Part shown: one piece after another, positions 13,705-16,089 of the stretch
Position numbering within the stretch: the first letter of the stretch is position 1
Layout: each line of letters opens with the position of its first letter
NCBI GenBank assembly: GCA_023386635.1
Contig: JAEWJH010000128.1
Location: 1-16,089 of the forward strand
Direction: 5' to 3'
DNA: 16,089 nt
DNA from: Pseudomonadota bacterium
GTDB taxonomy: Bacteria; Pseudomonadota; Alphaproteobacteria; Rhizobiales; Xanthobacteraceae
Position numbers and translations under genes: made by a program
The notes under the pieces: generated by a model
Told to the model about the DNA's origin: nothing
The model's input: the letters and a program-made list of their open reading frames with translations, nothing else
Database searches by the model: none

Positions 13705-14688
13705 ATGCGACAGAACAGCAGATTTCTTCTCCCGTGCCTGATGCTCGGGCTTGCCCTGTGGGCCGCCATTACGCAGCCGGCGCGTGCGGATTATCCGGAG
13801 CGGCCGATCACCCTGATCGTGCCGTTCGCGCCCGGCGGCTCGACCGATGTGATCGCGCGCATCGTGGCGGAGGCGCTGCGGCCGCTGCTCGGCCAGCCGG
13901 TGGTGGTCGACAACCGGGCCGGCGCCGGCGGCGCGCTCGGGACCGCGCAGATCGCCAAGGCCAACCCGGACGGCTACACGATCGGCATGGGCACGGCCTC
14001 GACGCTCGCCATCAATCCGGCGGTCTACAAGTCGCTGCCGTTCGATGTGGCCACCGATCTCGTGCCGGTCGGCGCCATCGCCGCGGTACCCAACATCATG
14101 TCGGTCAATCCCAAGGTGACGGCGCGCAACATGGCCGAGTTCGTCCCGCTGGCGCGCATCCAGGCCGGACGCATGAGTTACGGTTCGTCCGGCAACGGTT
14201 CGGTCAGCCATCTGATGGGCGAGCAGTTCAAGCAGGCGACCGGCGCCGACCTCGTTCATGTGCCGTATCGCGGCATCGGGCCGGCGCTCAACGATGCGGT
14301 GTCCGGGCAGATCGACGTGCTGTTCGACAATCTGCCGACGACGTTGCCGCTGGTGCAGGCGGGGAAGCTGCGCGCGCTGGCGATCTCCGGTCCGGCGCGC
14401 TCGCCGGCATTGCCCGACGTGCCGACGTTTGCGGAACTGCGTCTCGACGCCCTCGACTGGATGGCGTTCTTCGGACTCATGGCGCCGGCGAAAACACCTG
14501 ACGCGGTGATCGCGCGACTCAACACGGCCCTGCGTTCCGCGCTGGCGCAACCGGAGGTACGCAAGGCGCTGACGACGCAACAGGCCATCGTCACCGCCGG
14601 ATCGCCGGCGGATTTCGCGGCGACGATTGCAGCGGCGATGCAACGCATGCGCAGTGCCGCCGAAGCGGCGCATATCGAAATCCGCTGA
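13705..14688 (+). CDS. Second Bug-type periplasmic solute receptor
   Basis: A 327-residue Bug/TctC family receptor. The signal peptide is about 1-28 (RFLLPCLMLGLALWAAI then QPARA-D). Motifs are YPERPITLIVPFAPGGSTDVI (30-50), VVVDNRAGAGGALG (66-79), AKANPDGYTIG (84-94), SYGSSGNGSVSHLMGEQFK (156-174) and VHVPYRGIGPAL (181-192). It is divergent from the minus-strand Bug gene with about 98 bases between starts. The two share the family fold but differ through most of the ligand lobe, so they are paralogues rather than a fresh duplication. I chose ATG 13705, with AGGA about eight bases upstream; a GTG at 13684 would add seven charged residues before the signal peptide. No membrane components are nearby, so the ligand and transporter partner are unknown. 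Confidence 0.9.
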   Translation: MRQNSRFLLPCLMLGLALWAAITQPARADYPERPITLIVPFAPGGSTDVIARIVAEALRPLLGQPVVVDNRAGAGGALGTAQIAKANPDGYTIGMGTASTLAINPAVYKSLPFDVATDLVPVGAIAAVPNIMSVNPKVTARNMAEFVPLARIQAGRMSYGSSGNGSVSHLMGEQFKQATGADLVHVPYRGIGPALNDAVSGQIDVLFDNLPTTLPLVQAGKLRALAISGPARSPALPDVPTFAELRLDALDWMAFFGLMAPAKTPDAVIARLNTALRSALAQPEVRKALTTQQAIVTAGSPADFAATIAAAMQRMRSAAEAAHIEIR

Positions 14689-14856
14689 CAGGTGCGCGGT
14701 CGTCACCGCATAATCCGCGTCGCAGTTTGATTTTACAGCGAGCTCATGCGCGAAATTTCATCTGCTGGAATTCACGAAGACCCTTGATCGTCTTTCACCC
14801 GTGCGCGACAGTCTTTTGCGATGTCGTGTCGCGCGGGCTATCTCGCGTCGCGAAAA

Positions 14857-14870
14857 CCGGCCAGCGCCGG
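14857..14870 (+). other. Short leader hairpin before the PYP-like gene
   Basis: CCGGC (14857-14861) and GCCGG (14866-14870) pair around CAGC, 25 bases before the ATG at 14896 and just upstream of the AGGGAGA ribosome site. It is small and may be incidental. The 207-base gap from 14689 otherwise holds no recognised element. Confidence 0.3.
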
Positions 14871-14895
14871 TGCGACGGAGAACAGGGAGACGGGC

Positions 14896-15297
14896 ATGAC
14901 AAAGCAAACGGCTGACTTCGATGCGCCCGACCTCGCCGCGCAGCTCGAGCAGTTGTCGGAAGCAGAGATCGATGCGTTGCCGTTCGGTGTGATTCATCTC
15001 GATCGTACGTTCCGAGTTGTGCTGTACAGCAAACCCGAAGCGCGGATGTCGGGTTTCGGCCGACAACCGATCGGCGAGAAATTCTTTGATTACGCGCCGC
15101 GCCTCGGCGGCGGCGATTTCCGCGGACGGATCGAACAGATGATGGCCGACGGCGCGGTCGATTTGGATATCGGCTGGGTCGGTGACTTCAACGATCCGAA
15201 ACGCGATCTGCGCATTCGCGTGCAATCGGCCAGCGACGGCGGCATCTGGATGTGCGTCGATCGCGATCCGCGATCGATCGCCGGAAACGCGGGCTGA
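14896..15297 (+). CDS. Single-domain PAS protein related to photoactive yellow protein, chromophore cysteine missing
   Basis: A 133-residue cytosolic protein made of one PAS domain with no output domain. Compared from memory with Halorhodospira PYP (125 residues), residues 25-48 align without gaps (IDALPFGVIHLD against LDGLAFGAIQLD). Tyr44 and Glu48 match PYP Tyr42 and Glu46, which hydrogen-bond the p-coumaroyl phenolate, and Ser52 matches Thr50. IGEKFF (59-64) matches IGKNFF. The following APR (67-69) stands where PYP has APC, so the attachment Cys69 is Arg69. The only cysteine is Cys120 in the last strand, IWMCVDRD, matching PYP YWVFVKRV. ATG 14896 has AGGGAGA a few bases upstream; ATG 14821 is rejected as the extension is not PAS-like. 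It may sense another ligand, act as a protein interaction module, or be a light-insensitive relative. It is convergent with the membrane gene that follows. Confidence 0.8.
   Translation: MTKQTADFDAPDLAAQLEQLSEAEIDALPFGVIHLDRTFRVVLYSKPEARMSGFGRQPIGEKFFDYAPRLGGGDFRGRIEQMMADGAVDLDIGWVGDFNDPKRDLRIRVQSASDGGIWMCVDRDPRSIAGNAG
15257..15277 (+). other. 9-base hairpin near the end of the PYP-like gene
   Basis: TCGATCGCG (15257-15265) and CGCGATCGA (15269-15277) are perfect arms around ATC, ending 20 bases before the stop. There is no U-tract. It may slow decay or contribute to ending convergent transcription; it may also simply reflect the Asp-Arg-Asp coding. Confidence 0.45.
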
Positions 15298-15327
15298 TCC
15301 GGCCTCAAGCGTTCCGGCAGACGCAGA

Positions 15328-15909
15328 TCAGAGCCCGGTCGCGAACCGCGCCATCACCACGATGATCGCCACCTGCATCGCGCCCTGCATCGCGACGACA
15401 TAGATGTACCATTTCATCAGCCGGCCGATCCTTTCCGGATCGGGATTGGGTTTGCGAATCTCGAAATACACTTTCAGGTTGGTCGGCAGCAGGAAGCCGA
15501 TGCCTTGCACCGTGAGGATCGCCAGGATCACGAGGGCGGCGGCGACCCAGTAGAACTCCGGATAGCCGACATCGAGATAGCCCATCCGTTTCGCCAGGAA
15601 CCAGCCGGCGGTGCCGGTAATGATCGACAGCGTCGGCATCAGGATCAGCGTGCGCGGCGTGAGCTGGCCGATCACCGCGCGGCGCGCCTCGAACGGCAGG
15701 CGGCGCATGATCGGTCCGACGACGAAGCCGAGAAACAGGTCGATGCCCGTCCACAGCACGCCCGCCATGACGTGCACCCAGTTGAGCAGCCAGTCGCTGT
15801 CGCTGTTGATCGCATAGATCATCACGGCGATCGCGACGGCGGCCATGCCGACATAGAGCGGACGGACCGCGGAGACGGGTGGGGCGGCGGCAGCAGCGGG
15901 AGCGGTCAT
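15328..15909 (-). CDS. Five-helix inner-membrane protein (DUF2269/CopD-like)
   Basis: A 193-residue integral membrane protein. After an Ala/Pro-rich N terminus (1-15), hydrophobic segments lie at about 17-35, 43-66, 87-106, 121-143 and 166-189. The second helix begins NWVHVMAGVLWTGID (43-57). A histidine in a WVHVxAG setting is typical of DUF2269, CopD-like and related putative haem or metal-binding membrane proteins, so His46 may be a ligand. GPIMRRLP (65-72) and the loop RKPNPDPERI (152-161) are likely cytoplasmic. I cannot decide between DUF2269, a PuuD-like N-terminal membrane domain and another family, and give no symbol. Its ribosome site is weak. It converges on the PYP-like gene with 30 bases between stops and shows no operon partner in the window. 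Confidence 0.75.
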   Translation of the reverse strand: MTAPAAAAAPPVSAVRPLYVGMAAVAIAVMIYAINSDSDWLLNWVHVMAGVLWTGIDLFLGFVVGPIMRRLPFEARRAVIGQLTPRTLILMPTLSIITGTAGWFLAKRMGYLDVGYPEFYWVAAALVILAILTVQGIGFLLPTNLKVYFEIRKPNPDPERIGRLMKWYIYVVAMQGAMQVAIIVVMARFATGL

Positions 15910-16012
15910 GGTGTGGCCTGGCTTGTCGGTGTCGCGTGAGAGGAGCGCGCGTCGAATCCGCGCCTCTCATAGCGCGGTTGCGGGCCAGCGGCCACTGTCT
16001 GCCGAGAAGCGG

Positions 16013-16068
16013 GACGTGACCAAAGACGACGTGGCCGAAGCGATGTGGCCAAAGACGACGTAGCCAAA
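16013..16068. repeat. Degenerate 15-base tandem repeats at the window edge
   Basis: Four imperfect units related to GACGACGTGGCCAAA start at about 16013 (incomplete, 12 bases), 16025, 16040 (14 bases) and 16054. The 14-base unit breaks any common reading frame, so a repeated peptide is not maintained in one frame. It lies upstream of the membrane gene (about 104 bases from its start) and runs close to the window end. It could be a short minisatellite or the edge of a further element. Confidence 0.5.
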
Positions 16069-16089
16069 GAAAAAGCGGCGGCCCGAAGG

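Noticed and set aside
14821..14895. N-terminal extension of the PYP-like protein
   Set aside because: A good ribosome site precedes 14896, while the extension is not PAS-like.
1..16089. CRISPR arrays, tRNA, rRNA, insertion sequences, prophage
   Set aside because: No regularly spaced identical repeats with spacers, no tRNA-like cloverleaf, no transposase or phage motifs seen by eye.

Overview
The window looks like chromosomal DNA of a high-GC alphaproteobacterium, most likely from the Bradyrhizobium / Rhodopseudomonas / Afipia group. The reasons are the codon usage, the mixed catabolic transport content (Liv-type ABC system, orphan Bug-type receptors) and short palindromic intergenic repeats of a kind I associate with that group. 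This placement is inference; there is no rRNA or taxonomic marker gene here.

Layout. (a) 195-1307: an exported ClpP-fold serine-protease-like protein (COG3904-like) in a visibly AT-richer island. (b) 1423-3066: a class I [4Fe-4S] fumarase with all three cluster cysteines. (c) 3206-4162: an exported alpha/beta hydrolase, preceded by a REP-like palindrome and followed by a clear intrinsic terminator. (d) 4220-4680: a gene-free leader. (e) 4681-9600: a five-domain branched-chain/amide-type ABC importer. It has a Tat-exported binding protein, a strong hairpin, a LivH-like permease, a LivM-LivG fusion protein and a LivF-like ATPase. (f) 9884-10615: a LamB/YcsF (PxpA-like) protein after a second REP-like palindrome. 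(g) 10618-10682: a long palindrome between convergent genes. (h) Minus-strand operon 13606 to 10737: Bug-type solute receptor, N-acyl-D-amino-acid deacylase (D-aminoacylase), 79-residue membrane protein. (i) 13705-14688: a second Bug-type receptor, divergent from the first. (j) 14896-15297: a single small PAS domain that aligns with photoactive yellow protein but lacks the chromophore cysteine. (k) 15909 to 15328: a five-helix membrane protein. (l) 16013-16068: short degenerate tandem repeats.

How the genes may fit together. Sections e to i read as uptake and breakdown of small amide or N-acyl/cyclic amino-acid derivatives: an ABC importer, a PxpA-family hydrolase, a D-aminoacylase and two periplasmic receptors. 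The shared substrate is a hypothesis. The most unusual single item is the cysteine-less PYP-like protein. It keeps the tyrosine and glutamate that hold the chromophore phenolate in true PYP, but has arginine at the attachment position. I saw no CRISPR array, tRNA, rRNA, transposase or phage gene.
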